Assembly (NCBI GenBank): GCA_036759545.1
Contig: DAIOUL010000013.1
Span: 1-43,970 of the forward strand
DNA: 43,970 nt
Direction: 5' to 3'
Source: 66-474 sp036759545
GTDB taxonomy: Bacteria; Pseudomonadota; Gammaproteobacteria; Xanthomonadales; Rhodanobacteraceae
How positions within the stretch are numbered: the first letter of the stretch is position 1; every line of letters starts with the position of its first letter. A program made the position numbers and the translations under genes. The notes under the pieces were generated by a model, which was given only the letters and a program-made list of their open reading frames with translations, was not told the origin of the DNA and ran no database searches. Below are positions 1-7,833 of this stretch, one piece after another.

Positions 1-55
1 GAGCAGAGGACTGAAAATCCTCGTGTCGGTGGTTCGATTCCGCCCCTGGCCACCA
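1..55 (+). tRNA. tRNA-Phe (GAA), 3' portion, 5' end outside the window
   Basis: The window opens inside a tRNA. A 5-bp anticodon stem GAGGA/TCCTC encloses the loop CTGAAAA, giving anticodon GAA (bases 13-15). It is followed by a variable loop, a T-arm with GGTTCGATTCC, the 3' acceptor strand and an encoded CCA ending at base 55. This is the usual arrangement for bacterial tRNA-Phe. The D-arm and 5' acceptor strand lie upstream of the window. Confidence 0.93.
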
Positions 56-60
56 GATCC

Positions 61-148
61 GCAAGTACTCGTCCTGAAGCGGCTCCCGCTCGGCATCCTG
101 CCTCGCCCTCGCGATTCGCGCGCGATGCGCTTCAACGCATCGCGCAAA
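61..148. repeat. Dispersed intergenic repeat, copy A
   Basis: This block resembles 20777-20864 over almost its whole length: a GCAAG...CGTCC start, an exact CGGCATCCTGCCTC core and a terminal hairpin. The hairpin here has 9-bp arms at 121-129 and 136-144 with a CTTCAA loop. In the other copy the inner pairs of the arms change together (GCG/CGC becomes GCC/GGC), so the stem is conserved rather than only the sequence. It lies between the two tRNA-end repeats. The rest of the gap (200-373) holds only the candidate terminator at 279-320; I see no gene in it. Confidence 0.7.
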
Positions 149-162
149 CGCTCATCGCTCGA

Positions 163-199
163 CCTCGTGTCGGTGGTTCGATTCCGCCCCTGGCCACCA
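163..199 (+). repeat. Second copy of the tRNA-Phe 3' end (att-like direct repeat)
   Basis: Bases 163-199 repeat bases 19-55 exactly (37 bp): the 3' strand of the anticodon stem, variable loop, T-arm, acceptor strand and CCA. No anticodon loop, D-arm or 5' acceptor strand precedes this copy, so it cannot be a second tRNA. Direct repeats of a tRNA 3' end are the usual footprint of site-specific integration (attL/attR), but only about 107 bp separate the copies and no integrase is present. A decayed integration footprint or a local tandem duplication are both possible. Confidence 0.85.
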
Positions 200-278
200 T
201 TACTGTGCAATCGTCCATGATTGCTTTTTCGGAAAGCGAGACATAGTCCACCGCTCCGGATTCCGGTGAAGTCCAAAA

Positions 279-320
279 GCGGCCACGGAGCTCTTGGCCA
301 TGAACGGCAGCTCTGGCCGC
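279..320 (-). terminator. Candidate terminator of the PLP aldolase gene
   Basis: GCGGCCA at 279-285 and TGGCCGC at 314-320 form a 7-bp perfect stem, with AGCT-containing inner segments that can extend it. Read on the minus strand the stem is followed by a short T run (CTTTT). It lies about 55 bp downstream of the aldolase stop codon. The loop is long, so this is a modest candidate. Confidence 0.4.
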
Positions 321-373
321 ACTTTAAAAGTACAGCGTGCTCCAAAGAGCTGTTCGCATGCCAAGCGGTGCTG

Positions 374-1564
374 CTAATAACCTTTCCCGCGTGCCGACAC
401 CGGCCAAACCACTTCGACCTTGCCTTTGCGCACGCCGATGTACCAGTCGTGCAGGTTGCAGGTCGGGTCGCAGTGGCCGGGAACCAGTTTCAGTTTCTCG
501 TTGATGCGAAGGACGCCGCGCTTGTCCTCGATCACGCCGTGTTCGTCGGAGGCGGCGAGATATATCACATCGTCGCGGCCATGGATCAGCGGCAATCCGC
601 TGTCGAGTGACATCGTCTTCAGGCCCGCGTCGCACACGGCCAGATCTGGTTTTGCGTGGCTCATGATCGAGGTCAGAACGAACAGCGCGTTCTCCCATTC
701 ACCCTGATCTATGCGGTGGCCATGCTGGTCCCTGATGCGGCCGTAGTCCGCATCCATGAAGGCGTAGCTGCCGCATTGCAGCTCGTTGTATACGCTGGAA
801 TTGGATTCGAAGTAATACGAGCCGGTGCCGCCGCCGGAAACGATTTCCGGTTTCAGTCCGGCTGCTTCCAGCGCCGCGACTACGGTTTTCACCTGTGCGA
901 TGGCGATATCGAGTTTGGCCTTGCGGTCTTCGTAGCGCTCCAGATGCTGCATCGCGCCTTGATAAGCCTGGACACCGCCGAATTTAAGCGCCTGCGCGGC
1001 GTCGATCTCCTTGGCGATTGCGACCGCAGCTTCGCTCGTCGTGACGCCGCAGCGTCCCGCACCGCAGTCGATCTCGACCAGGCATTCCAGCACGGTGCCG
1101 TGTCTCTGCGCCGCCGCCGAAAGCTCCGCCACATTCGCAATGTCGTCCACGCAGACGCTGACGCGCGCATCGTATTTCGGCAGGCGCGCCAGACGGTCGA
1201 TCTTCAGCGGATCGCGTACCTGGTTGGAAACGAGGATGTCCTTGATGCCGCCGCGGGCGAAGGCTTCCGCTTCGGAAACTTTCTGGCAGCACACGCCGGA
1301 CGCACCACCCAGACTTTCCTGCAGCTTCTGCACGTCGACGGATTTGTGCATCTTGCCGTGGCTGCGGTGCCGCATGCCGTGTGCACGCGCGTACTCGCCC
1401 ATCTTGCGGATATTGCGCTCCAGCGAGTCGAGATCGAGGATCAGGCAAGGCGTCTGGATTTCGGCTTCATCCATGCCGGGCAGGGCAGGAATGTCGTAGC
1501 CGATCTCGAGGCCGGCGAAATCCGTGCCGGCGTTCGAGACAGAATCATGTGCGACGACACGCAT
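374..1564 (-). CDS. DSD1-family PLP-dependent aldolase (D-threonine / 3-hydroxy-D-aspartate aldolase type)
   Basis: Likely cleaves a beta-hydroxy D-amino acid to glycine plus an aldehyde or oxo acid, using PLP and a divalent metal in the cytoplasm. The protein of about 396 aa has the alanine-racemase-like N-terminal barrel: TPCLILDLDSLERNI near the start, then HGKMHKS, whose lysine is the expected PLP Schiff-base residue. The segments EIDCGAGRCG, SGGGTGSYYFES and GSYAFMD are phosphate and ring contacts typical of the family. The C-terminal GHCDPTC motif supplies the expected metal ligands, and the protein ends PVSARGKGY as I recall for 3-hydroxy-D-aspartate aldolases. The ATG at 1564 is chosen because a GGAG lies about 12 nt upstream; an in-frame ATG at 1606 is an alternative. 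It is last in the minus-strand group that starts at 3392. The exact substrate cannot be told from sequence. Confidence 0.88.
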   Translation of the reverse strand: MRVVAHDSVSNAGTDFAGLEIGYDIPALPGMDEAEIQTPCLILDLDSLERNIRKMGEYARAHGMRHRSHGKMHKSVDVQKLQESLGGASGVCCQKVSEAEAFARGGIKDILVSNQVRDPLKIDRLARLPKYDARVSVCVDDIANVAELSAAAQRHGTVLECLVEIDCGAGRCGVTTSEAAVAIAKEIDAAQALKFGGVQAYQGAMQHLERYEDRKAKLDIAIAQVKTVVAALEAAGLKPEIVSGGGTGSYYFESNSSVYNELQCGSYAFMDADYGRIRDQHGHRIDQGEWENALFVLTSIMSHAKPDLAVCDAGLKTMSLDSGLPLIHGRDDVIYLAASDEHGVIEDKRGVLRINEKLKLVPGHCDPTCNLHDWYIGVRKGKVEVVWPVSARGKGY

Positions 1565-1637
1565 GGGGGCGTCACATCTCCGCAGTCGGAGACACGCGAC
1601 ACGCACTGCGTGCGCATCGCGTCTGCATCTTGATCGA

Positions 1638-1832
1638 TCAGTTGGAGTCGACGGACGCCTGCAATGCCGCCGCCAGTCCCGCGTCGCCGCTGAGGATGGC
1701 CTTCCACGCCAGCTCTGTGCCGCGGCGGTGGCCTTTCTCGGTGATCTTCAAGCCCTGTGGATCGATCACCAGCGTGTAGTCCTTGCCGTCCACGTTGATC
1801 AGGCGCTTCAGCGGTTTGTCCAGCGGCGTCAT
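1638..1832 (-). CDS. Conserved-looking 64-aa protein coupled to the adenine methyltransferase
   Basis: A 64-aa soluble protein of unknown function (MTPLDKPLKRLINVDGKDYT...). It has alternating charged and hydrophobic residues, no cysteine, no membrane segment and no signal peptide. It starts with AAGGAGAGCACC directly before the ATG, a strong ribosome binding site. That ATG overlaps the TGA of the upstream methyltransferase as ATGA (1829-1832), so the two are very probably co-translated. I recognise no domain. The coupling suggests a partner or modulator of the methyltransferase, but that is inference. Confidence 0.75.
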   Translation of the reverse strand: MTPLDKPLKRLINVDGKDYTLVIDPQGLKITEKGHRRGTELAWKAILSGDAGLAAALQASVDSN

Positions 1833-2791
1833 GGTGCTCTCCTTGTGTCGCGGGCTCTCGTGCCAGCCGGCCGAATGATACGTGAGCGCGGCGCCGGCTG
1901 TCGCGTACGCGCTAAGCGGGACCTGTCCGAAGACGGGACAGCGAAGGAATGGGCCGGGGTTGCCGCAAGATACAGACTCTCCATCGTGCGTTCGTTGCGG
2001 CCGGACAGCGTTGCCTGCGCGGAACGGCCGGCGTCGAGCAGCAGGTGCGCGAGGCCAAGCTGATCCGGCAGCGCCGGACCATAACGCTTGGCGCCGGTGG
2101 CGCCGTCGTACGAAAGCGCGAACGGCACAGCGCGCGCGCGCAGTCCTGAAAGTCCTTTGATCAAGACGTCGCGCGTGAGCTGCGCGTGATAGCGCTTGTC
2201 GCGTCCGATCGTGGTGCCGAGATAGGGTGGGTCGAGATAGATGAAATCGGATGCGCGCGCATCGGCGAAGGTTTGCAGCCAGTCCGCGCAGCGCAGTTCC
2301 ACGCGGCCGCGCAACAGACGCGACGCACCTTCGATCGCGTCCCGCATGCGATCCGGGCGCATGCCGGAGCGGCGGCGGTCGGCCGATTGCGTGAACTCGC
2401 CGCGCGCATTGAAGCGCACCGCGTTCTTGACGCAGCGGCAGATCAGGTAGAGCAGGTCGACGGGATCGCGCTCGCGGTTCCAGCGTTCGCGCACGCGTTC
2501 GTAGTGTTGCGTCTGGCGGTGTTGCTGCGACCACAGCAGGCGATAACGCGCAGCGGTTTCCCGTGGACTTTCGACGATGCCGCGCCACAATTCGATCATC
2601 GCGGGCAGGCTGTCGCCGAGCACGAAACGCCGCGCCAGCTCGTGCCGCGCGGCGTACAGCGTGATCGCCGCGGAACCGGCGAAAGGCTCGTACAGCGTGC
2701 GTATTGCCGGCGGGAAATGCCGCGCGATCACCGGCGCGAGACGCCGTTTGCTGCCTTGGTAAGGAATCGGATGCGGCAGCGCGGCAGGCAT
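1829..2791 (-). CDS. D12-class N6-adenine DNA methyltransferase (Dam-like, orphan)
   Basis: A 320-aa SAM-dependent methyltransferase that should methylate the N6 of adenine in DNA. It has PYQGSKRRL at residues 10-18, a motif I variant EPFAGSAAI (36-43) for SAM binding, the catalytic DPPY (187-190) and an LSYDG motif near 230: the order seen in the D12/Dam family. The last 30 or so residues are rich in Arg, Ser and Pro and look unlike the family core; they end in the ATGA overlap with the 64-aa gene. The ATG at 2791 lies 4 bp after the desaturase stop and a TTG at 2794 is an alternative start. No restriction endonuclease gene is nearby, so it looks like an orphan methyltransferase. Target sequence unknown. 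Confidence 0.88.
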   Translation of the reverse strand: MPAALPHPIPYQGSKRRLAPVIARHFPPAIRTLYEPFAGSAAITLYAARHELARRFVLGDSLPAMIELWRGIVESPRETAARYRLLWSQQHRQTQHYERVRERWNRERDPVDLLYLICRCVKNAVRFNARGEFTQSADRRRSGMRPDRMRDAIEGASRLLRGRVELRCADWLQTFADARASDFIYLDPPYLGTTIGRDKRYHAQLTRDVLIKGLSGLRARAVPFALSYDGATGAKRYGPALPDQLGLAHLLLDAGRSAQATLSGRNERTMESLYLAATPAHSFAVPSSDRSRLARTRQPAPRSRIIRPAGTRARDTRRAP

Positions 2792-2795
2792 CAAC

Positions 2796-3392
2796 TCAAC
2801 GCATGCGCAAGCGCTTCGACGCAGACACGTACTGCGTGCGCAACACCCAATCCCACAATGGCGAGGTCACGCCGAAGTTGCGTTCCGGATGGTTGTGGTG
2901 GATGTGATGCGCCGCAGCCCAGTTGCGCACCAGCGGATGCCGGTAACGGAAAGCGTGGATGCTCCAGTGACTCAGGCCGTACGCTGCATAGCCCGCCGCG
3001 ATCGAACCTCCGAGCAGCAGCGCCGAGCCGGTCGGCATCACGTAGGTCAAGGACACGGCCAGCAGCAGATAAGCCAGTGGCGGCAGGAAAAAAGGCAGCG
3101 CGTCGTACCCGCGCGGCTCTTCGTGATGGCGGCGGTGTCCCTGTTCGAATACTTCGAAGGGTCCATGGAACAGCCAGCGGTGCACGGCGTATTCGATCAG
3201 GCTGAAAATCAGCAGGCCGCACAGCACCAGCCACAAGATCATCATCGCGCCCAGCTCGTCGTGGCGCAGGCCGGCGGCGATCAGGCCCAGCGCGACCAGT
3301 ACGTCGGAACTCAATCCGGCGTAGTTGTTGAAACGGCTGGTGGACAGCCGCGACAACAATTGCAATGGTGCGTGGGTGGAGGACTGGGGCAT
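2796..3392 (-). CDS. Sterol desaturase / fatty acid hydroxylase superfamily membrane protein
   Basis: A membrane di-iron oxygenase-type protein of 198 aa. Histidine clusters HRWLFH, HRRHHEE, HWSIHAF and HHIHHNHPERNFG match the eight-histidine pattern of the fatty acid hydroxylase superfamily, which hydroxylates or desaturates lipid-like substrates at the membrane. Hydrophobic segments separate the clusters, including one of about 20 residues before HRWLFH and a pair in the middle. The ATG at 3392 (MPQSSTH) is preferred because the upstream in-frame extension is cysteine-rich and not typical. The stop sits 4 bp before the methyltransferase ATG, so they are likely cotranscribed. The substrate is unknown; carotenoid, sterol-like or fatty acid substrates are all possible. 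Confidence 0.85.
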   Translation of the reverse strand: MPQSSTHAPLQLLSRLSTSRFNNYAGLSSDVLVALGLIAAGLRHDELGAMMILWLVLCGLLIFSLIEYAVHRWLFHGPFEVFEQGHRRHHEEPRGYDALPFFLPPLAYLLLAVSLTYVMPTGSALLLGGSIAAGYAAYGLSHWSIHAFRYRHPLVRNWAAAHHIHHNHPERNFGVTSPLWDWVLRTQYVSASKRLRMR

Positions 3393-3632
3393 GTGGGTTC
3401 CCGGTCCGCAGTCCGTTGCGGACGAAGCTCGGTTGGCGGCGCAATGGTAAAAGCAAACGCCCCGCTTGTCGCGGCAGCACGGCACCTTGACCGGTCCCGG
3501 TTTCCGCGAGCTTTCAGCCGGCAGTCATCCGGTGGCTGCCGGCAGGCGGTGTAATGAGTCGCGAACAGAACCTGAAAGCGCAACGCGAACGCTGTCCGGA
3601 CGCACCCACGGAAGCACCTGCAGGAGCCGGTC

Positions 3633-4079
3633 ATGAAAAGAACCATACTGGTTGCAGCGATGTTGACGGCAACGCTGGCCACGTGCGCGTGGGCTGCGGA
3701 ATCGCCCAAACAGCGCGATGCGAACGCACTGGCGCGCTTCGAGCGCCATGCCGGGCCGCCGCAGCGCGACATGCACTACTTCCGTCTGGACAACTTTCAG
3801 TACCTCGGCAGGGACGCCAAGGGCCAGGACGCGATCGCGGTGTGGACCGGCGTCAATCAGGTGTATCTGCTGACACTGGAGAAGCCTTGCATCGGCCTGG
3901 ATTTCGCCTTCGCGATCGGGCTGACTTCCACCTCGGGTGACGTCAACGCGGGCATGGATTACGTGAAGTACAACCGCAACGGCCCGCAGCAGTGCCGCAT
4001 CCTGCAAATCCAGAAGGTCGACTACAAGGCGCTGCGTGCCGAACAGCAAGCCGCCAAAGCTCAGTCCTCGGGCACATAG
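3633..4079 (+). CDS. Secreted small protein, DUF6491-like
   Basis: A 148-aa protein with a clear Sec signal peptide (MKRTILVAAMLTATLATCAWA, cleavage after AWA-A). The mature part contains FRLDNFQYLG, a segment around VWTGVNQVYLL, and two cysteines in KPCIGL and QQCRIL that could form a disulfide in the periplasm. I believe this matches the DUF6491 family found in Xanthomonadales; its function is unknown. An AGGAGCC ribosome binding site precedes the ATG. The 3' end overlaps the convergent yggX gene by 19 bp. Confidence 0.8.
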   Translation: MKRTILVAAMLTATLATCAWAAESPKQRDANALARFERHAGPPQRDMHYFRLDNFQYLGRDAKGQDAIAVWTGVNQVYLLTLEKPCIGLDFAFAIGLTSTSGDVNAGMDYVKYNRNGPQQCRILQIQKVDYKALRAEQQAAKAQSSGT

Positions 4080-4330
4080 CCCGCCGGTTTTTCGACATCA
4101 CCGCCGAACAGGAACCTCTCCATCTGCCCGGCGAGGAACGCGCGCGATTTCGGGTCCAGCGGAGAAATGCGGTTCTCGTTGATCAGCATCGTCTGGTGTG
4201 CCAGCCATTGCTGCCAGGCCTGTTTGCTGATGTGCTCGTAGATCCGTTTGCCCAGTTCGCCCGGCCACGGCGCGTACTCCAGGCCTTCGGCCTCGCGTTG
4301 CAATCTGACGCAGAAAACGGTGCGGCTCAC
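4061..4330 (-). CDS. yggX: Fe(II)-trafficking / oxidative damage protection protein YggX
   Basis: Small cytoplasmic protein associated with iron handling and protection of Fe-S clusters from oxidation. The sequence SRTVFCVRLQREAEGLEY, then PGELGKRIYEHISK, WQQWLAHQTMLINE, FLFGG and a PED C-terminus follow the E. coli YggX pattern closely, including the conserved cysteine near the N-terminus. The GTG at 4330 is chosen because family members begin MSRT and a GGAG lies 7 nt before it; an upstream in-frame ATG at 4342 would add four residues. It follows mutY on the same strand, the same order as mutY-yggX in E. coli, which makes biological sense because MutY is an Fe-S enzyme. Confidence 0.93.
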   Translation of the reverse strand: MSRTVFCVRLQREAEGLEYAPWPGELGKRIYEHISKQAWQQWLAHQTMLINENRISPLDPKSRAFLAGQMERFLFGGDVEKPAGYVPED

Positions 4331-4441
4331 TGCAATCTCCATTCTGGCGTAGCTTTGTGCATGGCTTCACTCGAGAAGCGCGGCCAGGGATGGCCGCTTT
4401 GGGTGTTTTTGTCTGATGCGATCGGCCAAGCAACCGAGATC

Positions 4442-5521
4442 CTATAAAGTGCCACGATCATGGATGATCGCGTTCAATAACTTTCGCACCGGTGCCGGAA
4501 TGCCGAAATCGGAGAATTCCCGGCGAGCGCACCAGCGCGTATCCGCATCGGCAACGGCGTCTGCCGCATGAACTTCGCGCCACAACAGTGGTTGCGCATG
4601 CAGGCGATAGTGCGTGAAGGTGTGCAGGAACGGTTGCAGGCGTTCGGCGCGCGATCCGTTCAAACGTACGAACTTGGCGGCTGTGCGCGCAGCGTCTGCG
4701 ACATCATCCACCTCCGGCAGGCTCCATAATCCCGACCAGACACCGGCCGCGCCGCGGCGTTGCAGCAACACGCGCCGGTGAGTATCGCGCAGGATCAGCA
4801 TCACCGTGGTGCGTTCCGGCAAGGCTCGCGGAGGGCGCGGCTGCGGCAGCTCCGCGGTCAGATTCTGCCGGTATGCAAGGCAATCATCCGATACCGGGCA
4901 TTCGCCGCAACGTGGCCGCGTTCGCGTGCAAAGCATGGCGCCGAGATCCATCACTGCCTGCGTGTACTCGGCGATGCGTTCATTCGGCGTATTCCGTTCG
5001 GCCAGCGCCCACAGTTTTTCCTCGATGGCGCGTTCGCCCGACCAGCCGCGCACGCCGGCATGACGCGCCAGCACGCGCTTGACGTTGCCATCGAGGATCG
5101 GAAAACGCTCGCTGCGCGAAAGCGCCAGGATCGCGCCGGCGGTGGACCGGCCGATGCCGGGCAGCTTCAGCAGTGCGGCGAAATCATCGGGCAGTTCGCC
5201 GCCGTGTCGTGCCGCGCACAGGCGTGCGGCGCGATGCAGATTGCGCGCGCGCGCGTAATAGCCCAGCCCCGACCATAACGCGAATACCTCGTCCTCGCTT
5301 GCAGTCGCCAATGCGCGCACGTTCGGCAGCGCGCGCATGAAACGTTCGAAATACGGAATCACCGTGGCGACCTGCGTCTGTTGCAGCATCACTTCGGAGA
5401 TCCACACGCGATATGGCGTGCGCGGGTGCTGCCAGGGCAAGTCGTGGCGGCCGTGGCGATCGAACCAAGGCAGCAGGCGAGAAGCGATGCCGTCGCTGAC
5501 GTTGTTGGGGCGCAGGCTCAA
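4442..5521 (-). CDS. mutY: A/G-specific adenine DNA glycosylase MutY
   Basis: Removes adenine mispaired with 8-oxoguanine. The 359-aa protein has catalytic Glu43 in SEVMLQQTQ, the helix-hairpin-helix KLPGIGRSTAGA (119-130), catalytic Asp144 in LDGNVKR and four Fe-S cysteines spaced C-x6-C-x2-C-x5-C (198, 205, 208, 214). A C-terminal NUDIX-like domain (MutT-type recognition of 8-oxoG) follows from about residue 235. There is no ATG in the right place: the best start is TTG at 5521, which overlaps the TGA of the upstream AsmA-like gene (ATTGA) and has AAGGAAA about 8 nt upstream. Length fits the E. coli enzyme (350 aa). The frame stays open far upstream, but that part is antisense-like shadow of the neighbouring gene. 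Confidence 0.95.
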   Translation of the reverse strand: MSLRPNNVSDGIASRLLPWFDRHGRHDLPWQHPRTPYRVWISEVMLQQTQVATVIPYFERFMRALPNVRALATASEDEVFALWSGLGYYARARNLHRAARLCAARHGGELPDDFAALLKLPGIGRSTAGAILALSRSERFPILDGNVKRVLARHAGVRGWSGERAIEEKLWALAERNTPNERIAEYTQAVMDLGAMLCTRTRPRCGECPVSDDCLAYRQNLTAELPQPRPPRALPERTTVMLILRDTHRRVLLQRRGAAGVWSGLWSLPEVDDVADAARTAAKFVRLNGSRAERLQPFLHTFTHYRLHAQPLLWREVHAADAVADADTRWCARREFSDFGIPAPVRKLLNAIIHDRGTL

Positions 5522-6666
5522 TGCGCGGTTTCCTTCTTCGCCGCTGTGCTCGCCGGCACCGGCGTGCTGCCGGCCGACAGCGGTGCCACGTCCGCACCGG
5601 CGTCGATCGTCACACCTTGCATGCGCAATGGACCGTAACCGATTTCGTCCGCTTGCACGTGGCCTTGCAATGGCGGAAGGGTCAACGGTTTGCCCGGCGC
5701 GGCGGCCAGCACGGTGCGCCACCAGTCCATCAACGCCTCCGGCGAAATGCGTACATCGGCGTGTTCGTTGGCACCGTCCAGCTTCAATGCGGCGATCAGC
5801 GGCGCCGTACCTCTTGCCGGCGTGATCCGCAAGACGAGCGCATATTCGCGCGTCGCGGTTGCACTGCTGCCCGGGGTGGATGCAGACGAAGCACTGGAAA
5901 CCGTTTGCGTCGGCAGGGTCAACGCGCCCTGAAACGTTGCGGCCACGTCGTTGCCGCCGTTCCACACCGCATTGCCGGTGAGCAGCGCGCGCGGGCCGCG
6001 CTCGATCTGCGCATCCAGGCGGATCTGGTCGAAACGCAATGCGTCGCCCTGGTGATGCGGCAAGGCGGCCAGCACCAGCTTGCCCCCGCGATCCTCGCCG
6101 TTGTGCGCGGACGCGGTCAGGTGAAACGGTACGTCCGGCAGCAACGCGCCGGTTTCCGCATCGATATCGAACAGCAGCGGCTGGTCGTCGCGCACCAGCG
6201 TGCCGTCGTTGACCCGGATACCGGCGCCGATGCGCGGCAATTGCGGTGCGCCCGAGGTGTGCGGCAGCTTCGACGTCAGCGCCTGCAACTGGTCGAGATC
6301 GATGCGCGGCGACTGGATTTCCAGCCGTTCGATCGCGAGCTCCCGATGCAGCAGCGCGCGCCAGGGCACCACGATCCGCGCTTCCGTCGCGGTCAGCAGC
6401 GGCGCGTTCGAGCCGATGCTGCTCAACTGGAACCCTTGCAACTGCACCGCCGGATGCGGCCACAGCGCGGGCGCAGCGGGTCTGTCGACGCTCAGGATCA
6501 AGCCGGCATCGGCCAATTGCGATTGCAGCAGTGCGGTGAAACGTTGCGGTTGCAGCAGCGAACGCACGAACAGCAGCGCCGCGATCAAGGCGACGAGGAT
6601 CAGCGCGATCGCCGCGGCGGGGAACCATCGCCACGGGTGGGCGCCGATGGAATCGCGTGCGCTCAT
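5518..6666 (-). CDS. AsmA-like inner-membrane protein
   Basis: A 382-aa protein with a short cytoplasmic N-terminus, one membrane anchor (about residues 15-38, WFPAAAIALILVALIAALLF) and a long periplasmic part rich in beta strands. Segments such as VQLQGFQL, ELAIERLEIQSPRIDL and the LDGANEHADVRIS region resemble the repeating blocks of AsmA/TamB-type proteins, which are linked to outer-membrane biogenesis and lipid transport. It is shorter than E. coli AsmA (about 617 aa), so it may be a reduced version. Start and stop overlap neighbours: ATGA with ftsY and ATTGA with mutY. Family assignment rests on pattern recognition only. Confidence 0.7.
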   Translation of the reverse strand: MSARDSIGAHPWRWFPAAAIALILVALIAALLFVRSLLQPQRFTALLQSQLADAGLILSVDRPAAPALWPHPAVQLQGFQLSSIGSNAPLLTATEARIVVPWRALLHRELAIERLEIQSPRIDLDQLQALTSKLPHTSGAPQLPRIGAGIRVNDGTLVRDDQPLLFDIDAETGALLPDVPFHLTASAHNGEDRGGKLVLAALPHHQGDALRFDQIRLDAQIERGPRALLTGNAVWNGGNDVAATFQGALTLPTQTVSSASSASTPGSSATATREYALVLRITPARGTAPLIAALKLDGANEHADVRISPEALMDWWRTVLAAAPGKPLTLPPLQGHVQADEIGYGPLRMQGVTIDAGADVAPLSAGSTPVPASTAAKKETAH

Positions 6667-7769
6667 CCGCTCAGGCGTTCGGGCAACAAGCCATCGACGA
6701 ATGCGGCCGCGTCGAACACGCGCAAGTCCTGCGCGCCTTCGCCCAGGCCGACGTAGCGGATCGGCAGGCCGAATTCGCGCGCCAGCGCGAATACCACGCC
6801 GCCTTTCGCGGTGCCGTCGAGTTTCGTCACGACCAGCCCGGTGACGCCGGTCGCGTCGCGGAACTGGCGCACCTGGCTGATCGCGTTCTGGCCGGTGGTG
6901 CCGTCGATCACCATCAGCACTTCGTGCGGCGCGCTGTCGTCCAGTTTGCCGAGCACGCGTTTCACCTTCGCCAATTCGTTCATCAGGCCGGCCTGCGTGT
7001 GCAGCCGTCCGGCCGTATCGGCGACCAGTACGTCGACGCCCCGCGCCTGCGCGGTTTGCAGCGCATCGAAAACGACGCTGGCCGAATCCGCGCCTTGGCC
7101 TTGCGCGATCACCGGAACGGCGTTGCGCGTACCCCATTCCTGCAATTGCGCGACCGCGGCAGCGCGAAAGGTGTCGCCCGCAGCCAGCATGACATTGCGG
7201 CGTTCGTCGCGATAACGATGCGCCAGTTTGCCGATGGTGGTGGTCTTGCCCACGCCGTTGACGCCGACCACCAGCAGCACGAAGGGCTTGCGGCCGCTCA
7301 CGTCCAGCGGCTGCGCGACCGGTTGCAGCAGTGCGACCAATTGCGCGCGCAGCGCATCCAGCAGGGCATCGGCATCGGCGAATTCGCGTTTGTGCATGCG
7401 GCGGCGCAGACTTTCCACCAGCTCGTGCGTGGCTGCGACGCCGACATCGGCGGCGATCAGCGTGGTTTCCAGTTCATCCAGCAGTTCGTCATCCAGTTTC
7501 GTATGGCGCACGAACAGCGAGCCGAGATTGCGCGCGAAACCGCTGCCGGAAAGACGTTCGCGCCAGGATCGCTTGAGCGGCTGCGCGGATTCGGTGGTTT
7601 GCGCGGACGCAGATTCGACGGCTTGCACCTGTTGCGCTGCCAGCGCGGCTTCCACTGGTTCGGCCGCGGCTGCTGCCGCAGCCGGTTCGGGCAATTCCAT
7701 TTGCGGCGCGGACGATTCAGCCTGTTCGGGTTCGCCGCGGCCGGTGATCTTCTTCCAGAATTTCTGCAT
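6663..7769 (-). CDS. ftsY: Signal recognition particle receptor FtsY
   Basis: SRP-receptor GTPase that docks ribosomes making membrane proteins at the inner membrane. The 368-aa protein has an Ala/Glu-rich acidic-type N-terminal A domain (1-65), the helical N domain (about 70-150) and the G domain with P-loop GVNGVGKT (169-176), DTAGR (251-255), the TTGQ motif and TKLDG (315-319). The ATG at 7769 gives the usual MQKFWKK amphipathic start. It heads the minus-strand run ftsY, asmA-like, mutY with overlapping stops and starts, and is divergent from rsmD with 64 bp between them that must hold both promoters. Confidence 0.96.
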   Translation of the reverse strand: MQKFWKKITGRGEPEQAESSAPQMELPEPAAAAAAAEPVEAALAAQQVQAVESASAQTTESAQPLKRSWRERLSGSGFARNLGSLFVRHTKLDDELLDELETTLIAADVGVAATHELVESLRRRMHKREFADADALLDALRAQLVALLQPVAQPLDVSGRKPFVLLVVGVNGVGKTTTIGKLAHRYRDERRNVMLAAGDTFRAAAVAQLQEWGTRNAVPVIAQGQGADSASVVFDALQTAQARGVDVLVADTAGRLHTQAGLMNELAKVKRVLGKLDDSAPHEVLMVIDGTTGQNAISQVRQFRDATGVTGLVVTKLDGTAKGGVVFALAREFGLPIRYVGLGEGAQDLRVFDAAAFVDGLLPERLSG

Positions 7770-7833
7770 GACTGGCGCTGGGCGGAGTGCTGCCGGAGAA
7801 TCCACGCATGCTAACAGTGCTTCCGCAACGCAC

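Noticed and set aside
163..199. A second tRNA-Phe gene
   Set aside because: Only the 3' end is present; there is no anticodon loop, D-arm or 5' acceptor strand.
1..199. A CRISPR array from the repeated 37-bp unit
   Set aside because: Only two copies, and the repeat is the tRNA 3' end; no cas genes are nearby.
1638..3392. A restriction-modification system around the D12 methyltransferase
   Set aside because: Neither neighbour has an endonuclease motif; the 64-aa protein is too small and the other is a membrane hydroxylase.
5522..6634. Continuation of the mutY frame upstream to 6634, suggesting a fused 730-aa protein
   Set aside because: The extra part is an Arg/Ala-rich out-of-frame reading of the AsmA-like gene; MutY homology begins at about 5521.
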